From Tachypleus tridentatus (lineage: Eukaryota; Arthropoda; Merostomata; Xiphosura; Limulidae): a stretch of 64,000 nt of DNA. A program made the translations under genes and the position numbers. The notes under the pieces were generated by a model that was not told where the DNA came from, ran no database searches, and saw only the letters and a program-made list of their open reading frames with translations. Location: NCBI RefSeq assembly GCF_004210375.1, contig NC_134825.1, positions 69,679,558 through 69,743,557 on the forward strand, given 5' to 3'. This document shows positions 22,552-32,262 of the stretch, one piece after another. The number at the start of each line of letters is the position of its first letter. Positions within the stretch are counted from its first letter, which is position 1.

Positions 22552-23342
22552 ATAGTTAAAAGATACAAAATCAATAATAATTAAATTTTAAGACTTATAT
22601 TCTGCAATGTTTTAGATCGTGTTTATGTACTTTTCAAGTTAAAATGCCAAATTCGTGTGGAAAATATACTGAAAAGACAACAACACGCCTTAAACAAAAA
22701 AATCAAAATAAGAAGTTTAAAAGTGTTCACGTGAAACGTCATAAGATGACGCCAATGTGTACAAGTTTCTAACAGCGTGTACATGCTATGACGTAATTTG
22801 AAGGTCTTCAAGTAAACACCAAAAAACCAAAATATTAAAAAAGAAAATATATATATCTCGTAGGTTTACTGAGAATTTATCAGGGTTGTTTGTTTAGATT
22901 TACATATGTTTCACTAAATGACTACTCTAATATTTAGGTAATATAAAAATGTTTACTATGCTAATTATAGTTGACCCAATAATCATGTGAATTTTGTAGT
23001 TGAAAACTATTTTTCCATAATATAATGTCGCTGAATTGTGTTAGTCACTGATAAATATTATTTCAAAGTGGCGCCATCGTTTGGTGATATGGAGCACTAC
23101 AAGCAAAGCCAAGTTTAATTCAGGTAACAAAACGAGTATTCCGTGTATACTTCAGACAGATTCTTCTGGATAAATTTGTGAAGTTATTCTGTAAGTTGGA
23201 TGTTGTTTTAAATCATTTCATCTTCTTATGTAGCTGAGCATATGCGTGAGACATTAACACCTTTACAAGAAACAATAAACGCACCTTCTTTTATTGTTCT
23301 GTTTTACATAAATAAAGGAAAATAACTTGCATAGTTATTTCT
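22552..23342. other. AT-rich intergenic DNA, nothing recognised
   Basis: No shared repeat or motif-bearing frame was seen. It forms the upstream side of the small ORF at 23343. Confidence 0.4.
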
Positions 23343-23516
23343 ATGGGTTATTTTAAGGATTTACGAGTGAAAGTAAAGAAGAACGGAGAGCAATACGTCA
23401 AGCACACTATTTGTTGTATCAAGTGTCGACTGTGCTTTTTGCCCAAATATGACTTCTCAAGTCGGTTTGGATACGAAGTGCACAGTTATTGTCGTTTTTG
23501 CAATTTGATGATATAA
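23343..23516 (+). CDS. Putative 57-residue Cys-rich, basic protein (hypothetical)
   Basis: A 57-codon frame from ATG (23343) to TAA (23514-23516). The family is not recognised. The first 20 residues are strongly basic (GYFKDLRVKVKKNGEQYVK). The second half carries Cys pairs: C-C-x-x-C-x-x-C at residues 24-31 (CCIKCRLC) and C-x-x-C at residues 50-53 (CRFC), separated by an aromatic/charged stretch (KYDFSSRFGYEVHSY). Two CxxC knuckles about 20 residues apart fit a small zinc-ribbon or treble-clef fold; that is inference. There is no signal peptide or membrane segment. It could be a single-exon gene, one exon of a larger gene, a fragment of a mobile or viral element, or chance. It stands between noncoding AT-rich DNA and a palindrome starting 32 bp downstream, and no TATA or poly(A) signal was confidently assigned. 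Confidence 0.35.
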   Translation: MGYFKDLRVKVKKNGEQYVKHTICCIKCRLCFLPKYDFSSRFGYEVHSYCRFCNLMI

Positions 23517-23547
23517 GTAAGGTCTGAACTACTACTGTGCATTTGAT

Positions 23548-23703
23548 AAAATTGATAAAAATTATGCTTCTCCAACATAACATATTTCACAGCTTAACAG
23601 TTGTTGTTCTTGTAATTTGATAAATTTATCAAATTGTAAGAACGACAACAACTGTTGTGAACTAAATTTCGTTGGAGAAATATTTTTTTATCAATTTTAT
23701 ATC
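23548..23703. repeat. Palindromic foldback, about 156 bp
   Basis: Two arms of about 75 bp meet at a perfect 16-bp palindrome (ttgataaatttatcaa, 23618-23633). The arms pair with mismatches through 'acagttgttgttcttg' on the left and 'aacgacaacaactgtt' on the right, and 'ttctccaac' with 'gttggagaa' further out. The ends are 'aaaattgat' and 'atcaatttt'. No transposase is nearby; it may be a small foldback or MITE-type element. No TSD was seen. Confidence 0.7.
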
Positions 23704-24077
23704 AGTCATTTACAAATCAAGTTTGTGATAAGGATTAATGATATAGTGCTGTTTACTCTTACTTGAATAAGCTTTATTCTTCATTCAGAGGAAAATACAA
23801 ATCACCAAACTAGTCAGATCGGGTCAATCAACGAGTGCATCAATTGTATAAGAATAAATTAGCGGTTTTTTAGAACCTATGTCTGGAAGTAAAGAATAAA
23901 GTACAACAATATTTCAACAAACATCAGACGTCAGAATTGATGTAATTACTTTTTACATTTATTTGTTTCCAAGTGCAAAACCTGAACAATGTATTAATAG
24001 CATTGTTATCACTGCAGCGAATGAATTACGGGGAGGTTTTACTTTTAAAAGTTGGTTTTATACAGGGTCTGACCACT

Positions 24078-24540
24078 TTATAGTGGTGACGAATGTCTTT
24101 CATGTTTATCCCACAGATGCTCAATTGGGTTGATAATCAGAACTTGTGGCTCAAACTCTTCATCATATTTCTCAAACAATGCACGCTCAATTTGGGCACC
24201 GTCGTTTTGGAAGTAGCTGCTCAAATTCAGATGAAACAGTGCTGAATTCATTTCATCAGATATGATGTTAAGCTGTGACATTTATTCTACCTTTTAAACG
24301 GACAAAGAGGCCTATGGTATGCCAGAAAAAAAAACCGTAACTTTACCACAAAAAGTTTGGACAAATGTGATCACATAAAAATATAAGTTATTCTTGTTTT
24401 GTTTTCAAATCTGTCCTTTTTCACTTGTGCAAAAGTTTAAAACGTGATTCATTAGACCACATCATTTTTAACCATTTATAATCAGTCCAATATCTATGTT
24501 CTTTGCACTATTCGTCGATAACAACATGCAATGGCTTATA
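24078..24540 (-). pseudogene. Tc1-like transposase remnant
   Basis: On the minus strand, near 24430-24480, KWLKMMWSNESRFKL resembles the first catalytic block of Tc1 transposases (usually W-DE/SDESRF, with N here for the catalytic D). Further along, FQNDGAQIERAL (near 24200) sits in the place of the second block (FQQDNAPIHRA). NPIEHLWDK (near 24115-24141) is the well-conserved third block with its catalytic E. The segment between blocks is shorter than in the family, and frameshifts separate the pieces. No inverted repeats were found. Dead copy. Confidence 0.6.
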
Positions 24541-25091
24541 CAATGACCTCCTACGACCATACTCCATTTTTGGCAATGTTCTTTGCAACTTACGACTGGA
24601 AATAAATGTGGATTTCCCTACACTGAATGTTTTTCAGTTAGTTTATCATTTAATGACTTCTTATCTAATCACGATTCTCCTCTTTCGATCAATATCTATG
24701 TTTAGCTATAATTTTGAATTGCAGCGAACATTTATTTATATTTTGTTATTACTGATAAACTTTAGTGATCAGTGTCTTGGAGCAGCGTATTGCTGAAACA
24801 ATATTGACCACTATGGCATCTGCTAGAGATGCGCTCACTACAATCTCTTTTGAATGATGCACAAGGTATGTCTTTCTTCATATTTGTTAGACTGATTACA
24901 AATGTGTTTGCTCAATCAGTTACAAGGCTACAGAGCTCACCTGACACATTAGTGATAAACCTAACTTACATCCAAACCTCAGCTAAGGTCTTAGCTGTAA
25001 CTCTAAATAAACTAGTCAGTCCTAGTAGAAATAGAATTGACTTGAGATACGGTATAATGACACAGGCCTGCAATATTTTTATTCTCTTGAT
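24541..25091. other. Intergenic DNA, no recognised gene
   Basis: ORFs of 97 and 118 codons (24503-24796, 24829-25185 plus) are present. The first starts inside the Tc1 remnant and the second ends inside a SINE-B1. Neither shows a recognisable motif, so they are not called. Confidence 0.4.
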
Positions 25092-25211
25092 GTTGTTGTT
25101 GTTTAGAATTAAGCACAAAGCTGAACAATGGGCTATCTGTGCTCTGCCCACCACGGGTATCGAAACCCGGTTTTTAGCGTTGTAAGTCCGCAGACATGCC
25201 GCTGAGGGGCT
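25092..25211 (-). repeat. SINE-B1, near consensus
   Basis: Minus strand: 'agcggcatgtctgcggactt', loop 'cttacaacgct', 'accgggtttcgatacccgtg', 'gtgggcagagcacagatagc' and 'gctttgtgcttaattct', then an A/C-rich tail. One of the best B1 copies. Confidence 0.92.
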
Positions 25212-25534
25212 TATTCTCTTTTAGTTATTATATGTTCTACAGTAATCTCGTTCGCTGAATGTGAAAATGATATTTATTTTTCTCTATCTTACAAATTTTT
25301 CACAAAATGTTATGATGCAATACATAGTTTGAGACTAAAAGACCCAGATTTCACACACACACACAATCAGAATGAATGAGGATACATATTTGTGTGAAAT
25401 AAATGATCTTCCATTTTGTATTTTTGTTAACAAACGTAATAATAAAATGCGTTCATTGTAGTAAGTGAAATTATAATTTGATCGAAGTAAGAGTTTTTTT
25501 CTTCCCAATTTGTTTACTATGTTTATTACAACTT

Positions 25535-25571
25535 CGCGCGCGCGCGCGTGTGGTTTTTTTTTTTTTTTACA
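25535..25571. repeat. (CG)7 tract followed by oligo-T
   Basis: Seven CG dinucleotides at 25535-25548, then tgtgg, then about 17 T. Alternating purine-pyrimidine DNA of this kind can form Z-DNA; a (CA)n run lies at about 25357-25366. Confidence 0.85.
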
Positions 25572-25624
25572 CTAAGGAGATTCCCTTGGCTCTCTTGTCA
25601 TATTAACGATTCCTGTCGTAGTGT

Positions 25625-25901
25625 TTGTTTGTTTTTGGAATTTTGCACAAAGCTATTCGAGGGCTATCTGTGCTAGCCGTCCCTAATTTAGCAGTGTAAG
25701 ACTAGAGGGAAGGCAGCTAGTCATCACCACCCACCGCCAACTCTTGGGCTACTCTTTTACCAACGAATAGTGGGATTGACCGTCACATTATACGCCCCCA
25801 CGGCTGGGAGGGTGAGCATGTTTAGCGCGACGCGGGCGCGAACCCGCGACCCTCGGATTACGAGTCGCACGCCTTACGCGCTTGGCCATGCCAGGCCCCC
25901 G
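25625..25901 (-). repeat. SINE-A, full length with TSD
   Basis: Complete minus-strand copy, head at 25901 ('ggcctggcatggccaagcgc') and tail at 25625. It is flanked by an exact 10-bp duplication gtcgtagtgt at 25615-25624 and 25902-25911. The ORF at 25770-25958 is repeat translation. Confidence 0.95.
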
Positions 25902-25945
25902 GTCGTAGTGTACAAAAGGGACCGCGTGGCCAGATGGTTAGGTTT

Positions 25946-26586
25946 TCTTTGCACATAGTTTTAGAAGTATTATAAGTTCTTCTTAATTTTATGTATACTT
26001 ATGAACCAGAAAACAAAGACTAACTTAAAAATGAACAGTGTGGTACGATTTGCCATTCAATCACGTCCAACGCTCTGAAACTTCACTTCTATTTTCTTTT
26101 GGAAGTTCTTTCATTTTTTATACTTGTTTTTCAAAATATCTCTTATTTGGTGCAGTATTGCATTACTATCTAGCGATTACAAGATTATCAAATTTATATT
26201 TTTCAAATATTAATTTATGTTGCTACATGACAGCTTTATTCATATTTAAAGACTTTTAACAACTTATACTTTGTCTCTGGTTTAGTTTTTTAATCCACCA
26301 TTCTTCGAAATTCGGAATTTATGAAGAGATGTCAGTTTGGAATTCTTGTCTCTCCAAGGGCAGGTTATGTGAAATTTTCTATACATATATTTAATTGCTC
26401 AGAAACAATATATGCAATTTTACGATTCGTATTCCCCAGATTTTATTATTCTATGAACTAAAATACATTTTTTTATCAATTTCATGATTCTTGGTTTTCA
26501 CATGTTTAAAATTATTTTGTTCTATTAATAGCTTTAATAATTTTCTAACTCATTCTTATTTATTCCAACACTTGTTAGATTAAAAG
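25946..26586. other. AT-rich intergenic DNA, nothing recognised
   Basis: T-rich with no motif-bearing frame. A 25-bp stretch at 25919-25945 looks like a bare SINE-A head ('gtggccagatggttagg'). Confidence 0.4.
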
Positions 26587-26862
26587 CTGTCTCGGTATGG
26601 CCAGGTGGTTAGGGACGATCGACTCATAATCTGAGGGTTGCGGGTTCGAATCCCGTTATACTAAACATGCTTTCCCTTTCAACCGTTGGGGGAGTTAAAA
26701 TGTGACGGTGAATTTCACTATTCGTTGGTAAAAGAGTAGCCCAAATGTTGGCGGTGGGAGGTAGTGACTAGTTGCCTTCCCTCTAGTCTTACATTGCTAA
26801 ATTAAAGATTGCTAACGCAGATAGTCCTTATGTAACTTTGTGTAAAATTAAAAAAAAAAATG
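26587..26862 (+). repeat. SINE-A, full length, diverged
   Basis: Head 'ctcggtatggccaggtggtt' with loop CTCATAA (one change from CTCGTAA), intact B box 'ggttcgaatcc', full body, and an oligo-A tail in place of CAAA repeats. Confidence 0.92.
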
Positions 26863-27949
26863 TTCTAACATCTTTCTGATTCATAGTAATCATATTTAAG
26901 CTTTTTTTTTTATAGATCCCGTTTTTAGAAGCTTTCTGATAGCCAGCCTTTCATTTAACAATTTACTAATTTCCAATTTCATAGGTTTACAAATGTTTTG
27001 GATTTCAATTTGAACGATTAATTATTTTCCAATAGATTTTCTTTTACCATTTTAATACACATACCAAAATAATTCATGTTATTAGAGTTCTGGTCTTCAA
27101 AAAGTAGCCCTTATTACCTCACGAAAATTCCCACCCAAATAGGTCAGTGTCAAGTTGACTAAATTAAAACGCTGAAGTCGGGGGTTCGATTTCTAGTGGT
27201 GTATAGAGCGCAAGAAATCTATTGTGATAAAATATGCTAAAACAACCAAACAATTCTAAGAAACATAACTCTGATAAACACTGTAATCTTTAATTTCAGC
27301 TGTAGTTATAGTACAGTGCGATATCCGGTATAGAGTTATTATTATCATGTTTTCATTACTTGTGCTTATGCACTGAATGACAAAAAACTACACCAAGGAC
27401 CATGTGCCAACATTGAAAACTGTCTGCAGTATTCTAAAAAAAACAAATCAAGCAAGTTTAAAAAGTAATTTTCGACAGCTTTGAAATTATAAACATTGGA
27501 AAGTAAATATTCTTCAAAACTTACTTGAGGCAAGGTGTAGCCTAATGGTTAGCAATCGAGTGAAGGCCACATCCAACTATTCGGACAGACAACAATTGTG
27601 ACTAGTTGACGCACCCTCTAATATCAGAGCCACGTTTAGTTCATGTCAAGTGGAAAAACTAAATTTATTATTAAACTTTAGAAATGATGATTACGTTTTA
27701 AAGCTATTCGCTCCAAAATAACATCTTATTATAAACATTTTCGCCATTTTAACTATAACTGGATAGGACAAAAAATGTTCAAGTTAAATAAAAAATATTG
27801 AAATGATAAAACTTTATTATTTATATCATGTTGTAGAATTACCATACGTTAACGAAGAAGGAATACAAATCAGAACTAAGGCTTTTCATTTTGCTTTCCG
27901 TGTGATTTATTTTGTCAGTAACTTACAGCAGTACTATTTAAATATACTT
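26863..27949. other. AT-rich intergenic DNA with one SINE-B scrap
   Basis: A SINE-B fragment lies at 27160-27250. At 27538-27575 there is a phrase resembling a tRNA A-box arm ('tagcctaatggttagcaa') without the remainder of a tRNA. No gene recognised. Confidence 0.4.
27160..27250 (+). repeat. SINE-B fragment
   Basis: 'aaacgctgaagtcgggggtt' plus 'cgatttctagtggtgtatag' match the loop-to-B-box part, then 'attgtgataaaatatgc' and an 'aacaaccaaac' tail. The head is missing. Confidence 0.6.
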
Positions 27950-28216
27950 GTTTGTTTGGTTTGTTTTTGAATTTCGCGCAAAGCTACACAAGGGCGATAT
28001 GCGCTAGCCGTCTCTAATCTAGCAGTGTAAGACTAGTCATCATCACCCCCCGCCAACTCTTGGGCTACTCTTTTATCAACGAAAAATGGGACTGACCGTC
28101 ACATTATAAAGCCCCAACGGCTGAAAGGGCGAGCATGTTTAATGTGACGAAGATTCGAACCCGCGTCCCTCAGATTACGAGTCGAGTGCCTGAACTGCCT
28201 TTCCCATGCTTGGCCG
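27950..28216 (-). repeat. SINE-A, full length with 13-bp TSD
   Basis: Minus-strand copy bounded by an exact 13-bp duplication tttaaatatactt (27937-27949 and 28217-28229). The head reads 'ggccaagcatgggaaaggca' and is slightly altered in the D arm. The B box is intact and the 'aaggcagctagtc' block is shortened by about 12 bp. Confidence 0.95.
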
Positions 28217-28288
28217 TTTAAATATACTTTCCAACGAGTTCCGATCGCTACACCAGTTATGCAATATTAGCTACATTTTTCACACCAG

Positions 28289-28308
28289 AGGCCCGGCATG
28301 GCCGAGAA
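28289..28308 (+). repeat. SINE-A head, first 20 bp only
   Basis: 'aggcccggcatggccgaga' matches the extreme 5' end of SINE-A and then stops abruptly at non-SINE sequence: a tiny truncated piece. Confidence 0.45.
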
Positions 28309-29536
28309 CTGCCAACAAGGGGAATGATGTTGGAGGTCCAATTACTTTTTATGGAGGGAGAGAGTGACGTTTGTAGTTACACCACCGGTTAATTACAATA
28401 TATTCCTAACTTTATTATAATGGTTTTTAATGTAGGCTGGTTCTTTTCAATTATTTGGTAAAAACAGGCAGGCCTAACTTTACAAGCTAACAATGTCTAA
28501 ATAGAAGTTCAAACTAGCTACTAAATATGCATCTTTCACACTTCGTTACAGTTACCAACGCAGAATTGCAGCTCTCAAATAACTGGTTGACAGAACTAAC
28601 TAAATTATGCAACAATTATTCATTAATGACGAATGGACTTACTATTTTAATAACCACTTATCATCTACTTTAGTCTCGCATTCTCTACTGTTAAAAAATG
28701 TTGTAAAACATCATGAACGTTAAGCCACGCGCTCACATGGCGACACACCTTCCACCCGGATAAAATAATATCCAGTTTGAAAATACATCGTATAACACGT
28801 TAGAATTCGCTACAGTACACTCTTCTGAAAATATATATTATATTCACTGAATCTGTATAACCTATCCAATACCACACTACCAAAGCTAATGGGTTCCAGT
28901 CTAATTAATAGCCTTGTTAATAACATAGTGAGTTGCAGGTTTTCATAAAATAAAGAAACTTTCAAATAAACATTTCACGATTTATGTCTTCACGGAAAGA
29001 TAATTTTTACATTGTTTCTTCTTCCAAACACTTTTCAAACAACCACAATTCTTTCATTTCTCGGCTGATTGATTTGAAACTTGGTAGGGACAAAGATTGG
29101 TCCAAAAGCTTTTTTCATTTTATTTTATTATTTCGGCTTTTTAAGGGTTTTATGGAATGAAAGGTCAAACAATCTGAAAATGTAGATTTTGAACTCAATT
29201 TACAGATGAAAATTTGCAAAAGTTACACATTTTTATGCGCTCACCACACCGAAATACAGACAGTTGCCTATTTTAAATTTTCTATTTTTTTTTTGTAAGA
29301 GGGGACAGAAACAAGAGAATAACAACATAGTTTAGTTTTCGATCAATTACTCAGCCATATTTTGAATAATTTGCATTGGATTTCGTACAAATATACTTTT
29401 CTACAAGTTCTACACATTAACAAAATAGTAGGCAAGTTCATTTTTAATAATTATAATTGGATCAGAATGTCACAAAAGCATAATTTTAGGGTTTATGACA
29501 AAGATACTTTTTCAAAGGTCTTTTACATACATACAT
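28309..29536. other. AT-rich intergenic DNA, nothing recognised
   Basis: No shared repeats or motif-bearing frames were seen. Confidence 0.4.
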
Positions 29537-29656
29537 GCCCCTCTCTGTTGACACAACGGTATGTCTGCAGACTCGCATGTCTAAAAACCGGGTTTCGATA
29601 CTTTTTGAGGGCAGAGCATAAATAAGCTTTGTGCTTAGTTCTGAATACAAACAAAC
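29537..29656 (+). repeat. SINE-B1 copy
   Basis: 'ttgacacaacggtatgtctg', 'aaaaaccgggtttcgatac', 'gggcagagcataaata' and 'gctttgtgcttagttctg', then 'acaaacaaac'. It is followed directly by an (ACAT)n-type run to about 29675. Confidence 0.87.
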
Positions 29657-29793
29657 GCACATACATACATACACACGCACCAAATGAGCAATAAGTCTAC
29701 ACCCTTGTCCAAATTAATTGAAACAAGACAGAAAATTACGATTTATTCAATTTTTTGCGTTTTATTTCTGAGAATCCAAAAATTACTCACAAA

Positions 29794-30535
29794 TTAATAC
29801 ATGATATGACCGCCTTTATTTTTCAGATCATTAATCCGCTTTGGCATCGAGTCCACGAGTTGACTGCAATCTTTACTAATTTTTGGATCGCGGTACCACA
29901 CCTCAATTAGCTTATCTTTCGTAGTACAGTCTTTTCCCCAAAGTCTTTCTTTACAAATCGCCCAAAGATTTTCAATAAGATTTAAGTCCGGAGAGTTTCC
30001 AGGCCAGTCCAGCACCTTTATTCGCGTTGTAGTCATAAAATTCTTCACAAGTTTCGATGTGTGGCACGGAGCCAGATCTTGCTGAAAAATGCCAGATCCA
30101 TCTGGAAATCTCTTTTTTAATTCTGGAACGACTCTTCTCTGAAAACTTCGATGTATTGTGGTCCTGGCATCATACCTTCTACGATATGTAAGCCTCCGAC
30201 GCCATAGTAGTTGAAAAAGTCCCAAAACATCTTCACGTTATGTTTTACGAACTGAATGATGTGAAATTCTTGAAGTTTCTCACCTGGAGATCTGCGAATA
30301 CGCAGACTTCTTTGACCCTGTACGAAGAAACGAGTCTCGTCACTGAATAACACCTTCCTCCATTGTTCTTGCGTTCAGTTCTTGTATTCCAGACCCCATT
30401 GATACAGTTTTTTCTTGATTGAGTTGGTAAGAAATTTTTTGACTGGTTTCCTTGTCCTTCTAACGCAATTTCGAATGACGTAATATTCCTCAAAATTTCG
30501 TCATATGTCCCCAAAATAGATCGACCGTACTGCAA
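29794..30535 (-). pseudogene. Tc1-type transposase, frameshifted and N-terminally eroded
   Basis: Three overlapping minus-strand frames together cover the catalytic half. MLFSDETRFFVQG (30315-30353) holds the first catalytic Asp in the usual SDE(T/S)RF setting. FQQDLAPCHTSKLVKNF (about 30040-30090) holds the second Asp. WPGNSPDLNLIENLWAICK (about 29945-30003) carries the third acidic residue, a Glu 34 residues after the second Asp: the DD34E spacing of true Tc1 elements. The C-terminal block SMPKRINDLKNKGG is also typical. Two frameshifts break the gene, and the N-terminal helix-turn-helix DNA-binding region is missing or unrecognisable. The enzyme would cut and paste the element at TA sites in the nucleus; this copy cannot. 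Confidence 0.88.
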
Positions 30536-30645
30536 AACACAGCTAATGACGCCATCTGTGTGAAAAAATGACTATTAAAGGAAATCAGTGGGTGCAGCGA
30601 GTCAACATCAGCCGCTATGCTAAAAATATTGTAAAATGACCATTT

Positions 30646-30790
30646 CAGTGATGTCGAGAAAACCCACTTGTAGTTAATATTTATGCAAAAACGGCTCGTT
30701 TGGGTTGAGAAAATATTTTATGTAGAAGAGCGAACAACGTTTCGACCTTCCACGTAAAATATTTTTTCAACCCAAACGAGCCGTTTTTGC
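30646..30790. mobile_element. 145-bp foldback insertion with 13-bp TSD
   Basis: Inserted in the right part of the Tc1 element and flanked by exact copies of aaaatgaccattt (30633-30645 and 30791-30803). It begins 'cagtgatgtcgagaaaaccc', a tag shared with 9929-9947 and 16707-16726. It then forms arms of about 39 nt ('gcaaaaacggctcgtttggg' and its complement) around a loop holding 'aacaacgtttcgacc', the same phrase as in the 9501-9669 palindrome. It encodes no protein, and is likely mobilised by a PLE or other retroelement. Confidence 0.8.
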
Positions 30791-30828
30791 AAAATGACCA
30801 TTTGTTTCAATTAATTTGCACAAGGGTG

Positions 30829-31599
30829 TATTTTGGTCCTTGTATGGGGCTGAAAGATTAAATAAACCCATAATGTTGGGAGTTTTGATCAATTACTTAT
30901 CCTTATTTTGACCATCTTGCATGAAATTTGGTACAATGATACGACATGAATAGTGTTTGATTATTATTTTTTACTATTTTGTTGGTGTAAAAATTCGTTA
31001 TGTAGGCATTGCATGGCGGAGACATGTTGCATTCGCCAGCAAATGCTGATCTCTTTAATTTATTAAAATGAAACTTTAAACACAGTTGCACCACAAAAAT
31101 ACAAGATCACCCTTTCTAGTTACATTGCTCACTTGTATCGAGATACCTTCACAAATTGGGGAAACATTATAAAAAAAGGTGTTAACAGCTTTCTGTAAAC
31201 GTTTGTGGAACATCCTCAGCACTTGGCACAAAATGTAGTCGTTACTTGTGTAGCTAGAGAGAACAGTAGTAATTAAATTATCAAGTAGGCGGTAGCATTA
31301 TCTATGTAGGGGTGGTTCGGATTGTTCATAAAAATTGTATTTTAAATTGTTTGTTTGTTTTTGGATTTTGCTCAAAGCCACACAAGGGCCATGTCTTAAG
31401 ATAAATTTTACGCTCCTCATGTTAATAGAAAACAGTCCATTTTATCTTCTCGCACTTCAGATATAGTGAAACGTGTTCATATAATAACTGATCAGGCGAT
31501 TTTCATTGATTCATAATATTGTTAATTCAGCTGCAAGGTATAACACTTCCTCCATATTGTGTCTTAACAATATATTTGAAACAATGTTTCACTTAACAC
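30829..31599. other. Intergenic DNA with one SINE-A tail scrap
   Basis: Contains the tail-only SINE-A fragment at 31347-31392 (minus; 'ggcccttgtgtggctttgag' on that strand). Otherwise nothing recognised. Confidence 0.45.
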
Positions 31600-31601
31600 T
31601 A

Positions 31602-31607
31602 TTTATT
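31602..31607 (-). promoter_or_regulatory. Poly(A) signal AATAAA for the 147-residue gene
   Basis: On the minus strand AATAAA lies about 160 nt after the TGA stop at 31765-31767. No other AATAAA lies closer to the stop. Position and strand fit a short 3' UTR. Confidence 0.5.
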
Positions 31608-31764
31608 ATGTTAAAATCTGTACAGAAGGGTTTACATAAAATAAATTTTTTGACAAAATATTAATTACGTGTGTGAAATGAAACAAAATTACTTAGTATT
31701 CTAAACTATCAGTGTTGGTTGTTTTCAATGAAGGTGACAATTATCCCCGTGAATTTATATTATT

Positions 31765-32208
31765 TCAAGAAGATTCTGTTTTAGTTTCCAGTTCTTTCAT
31801 ACTAAAACGTTGCATTTCGGGAGCTTGTGAAGAAAGACTGCTCATTGGTTGGTGGGAAACGCTTGGATTTTCTTCGTTTAAACACAAAGTTTGTCCCTCT
31901 TGGGTTCGATGGTGTCGTCGAATCACTATGCGTAACAGTACGTAGGTAACCAACTGGCTCAGGCAAATGAAAACGCCGACACCAAGGAATGCGAATCCTA
32001 CAATATTCATGGGTATATTGTTAGCTTGAGCCAATGACACATAATGAACTGCTTTTACGTAGACTAAGATGAGCATTATTGTTCCAGTTATCAAAAGAAA
32101 TACTGCGAGAAGAGACGAGATTACAAAAAGCTCAAAGAACACTCCTCGAATCTTCATCTTCGGATTCATTCCTGGTTTAGGAGAAGTAATCCTACCTTTA
32201 TCTTTCAT
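31765..32208 (-). CDS. Two-pass transmembrane protein, 147 residues, family not recognised
   Basis: The most gene-like frame in the window: uninterrupted, with codon choice and composition unlike the surrounding AT-rich DNA. Residues 1-21 are basic (MKDKGRITSPKPG.NPKMKIRG). Membrane helix 1 spans about 23-51, a short loop with HYVSLAQANNIP follows, and helix 2 spans about 67-95 with a Gly-rich start (GFAFLGVGVF). A positive RRHHR motif follows helix 2 (residues 97-101). The last 45 residues are hydrophilic and Ser/Glu-rich (SSLSSQAPEMQRFSMKELE). By the positive-inside rule both ends face the cytosol. There is no cleavable signal peptide. The start has A at -3 (ctcaaaATGA), and a 3' splice site 39-42 nt upstream means the ATG lies in a second or later exon. 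It may be the whole coding region of a small TMEM-type gene; function unknown. No similar copy elsewhere in the window, so not a repeat protein. Confidence 0.75.
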   Translation of the reverse strand: MKDKGRITSPKPGMNPKMKIRGVFFELFVISSLLAVFLLITGTIMLILVYVKAVHYVSLAQANNIPMNIVGFAFLGVGVFICLSQLVTYVLLRIVIRRHHRTQEGQTLCLNEENPSVSHQPMSSLSSQAPEMQRFSMKELETKTESS

Positions 32209-32247
32209 TTTGAGCTTCTGTTAAACTGGAAAGTCTTGTAGGAATAT

Positions 32248-32262
32248 CTGAAATAAATTCAC
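32248..32262 (-). promoter_or_regulatory. 3' splice acceptor in the 5' UTR of the 147-residue gene
   Basis: On the minus strand 'gaatttatttcag' is followed by the exon start ATATTCC at 32247, about 39 nt before the ATG. The pyrimidine-rich run and CAG make a reasonable acceptor. The upstream exon and promoter were not identified. Confidence 0.45.

Larger units (their letters stand above)
29700..30828 (-). mobile_element. Tc1-like DNA transposon with terminal repeats
   Basis: The inverted ends are 'cacccttgtccaaattaatt' (left, from 29700) and the reverse complement of 'aattaatttgcacaagggtg' (right, ending 30828), alike over about 27 bp with one mismatch. TA lies outside both ends (29698-29699 and 30829-30830), the target duplicated by this superfamily. 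The transposase is on the minus strand. Without the 145-bp foldback and its 13-bp TSD near the right end, the element is about 970 bp, short for an autonomous Tc1, so it has lost internal sequence. Confidence 0.92.

Noticed and set aside
24829..25185. 118-codon plus-strand ORF
   Set aside because: Its last third is SINE-B1 sequence and the rest has no recognisable domain.
25919..25945. Second SINE-A head just after the full copy
   Set aside because: Only about 17 bp match; too short to separate from chance, so mentioned only in passing.
27538..27575. tRNA-like A-box arm (tagcctaatggttagcaa)
   Set aside because: No anticodon arm or B box follows at the required spacing.
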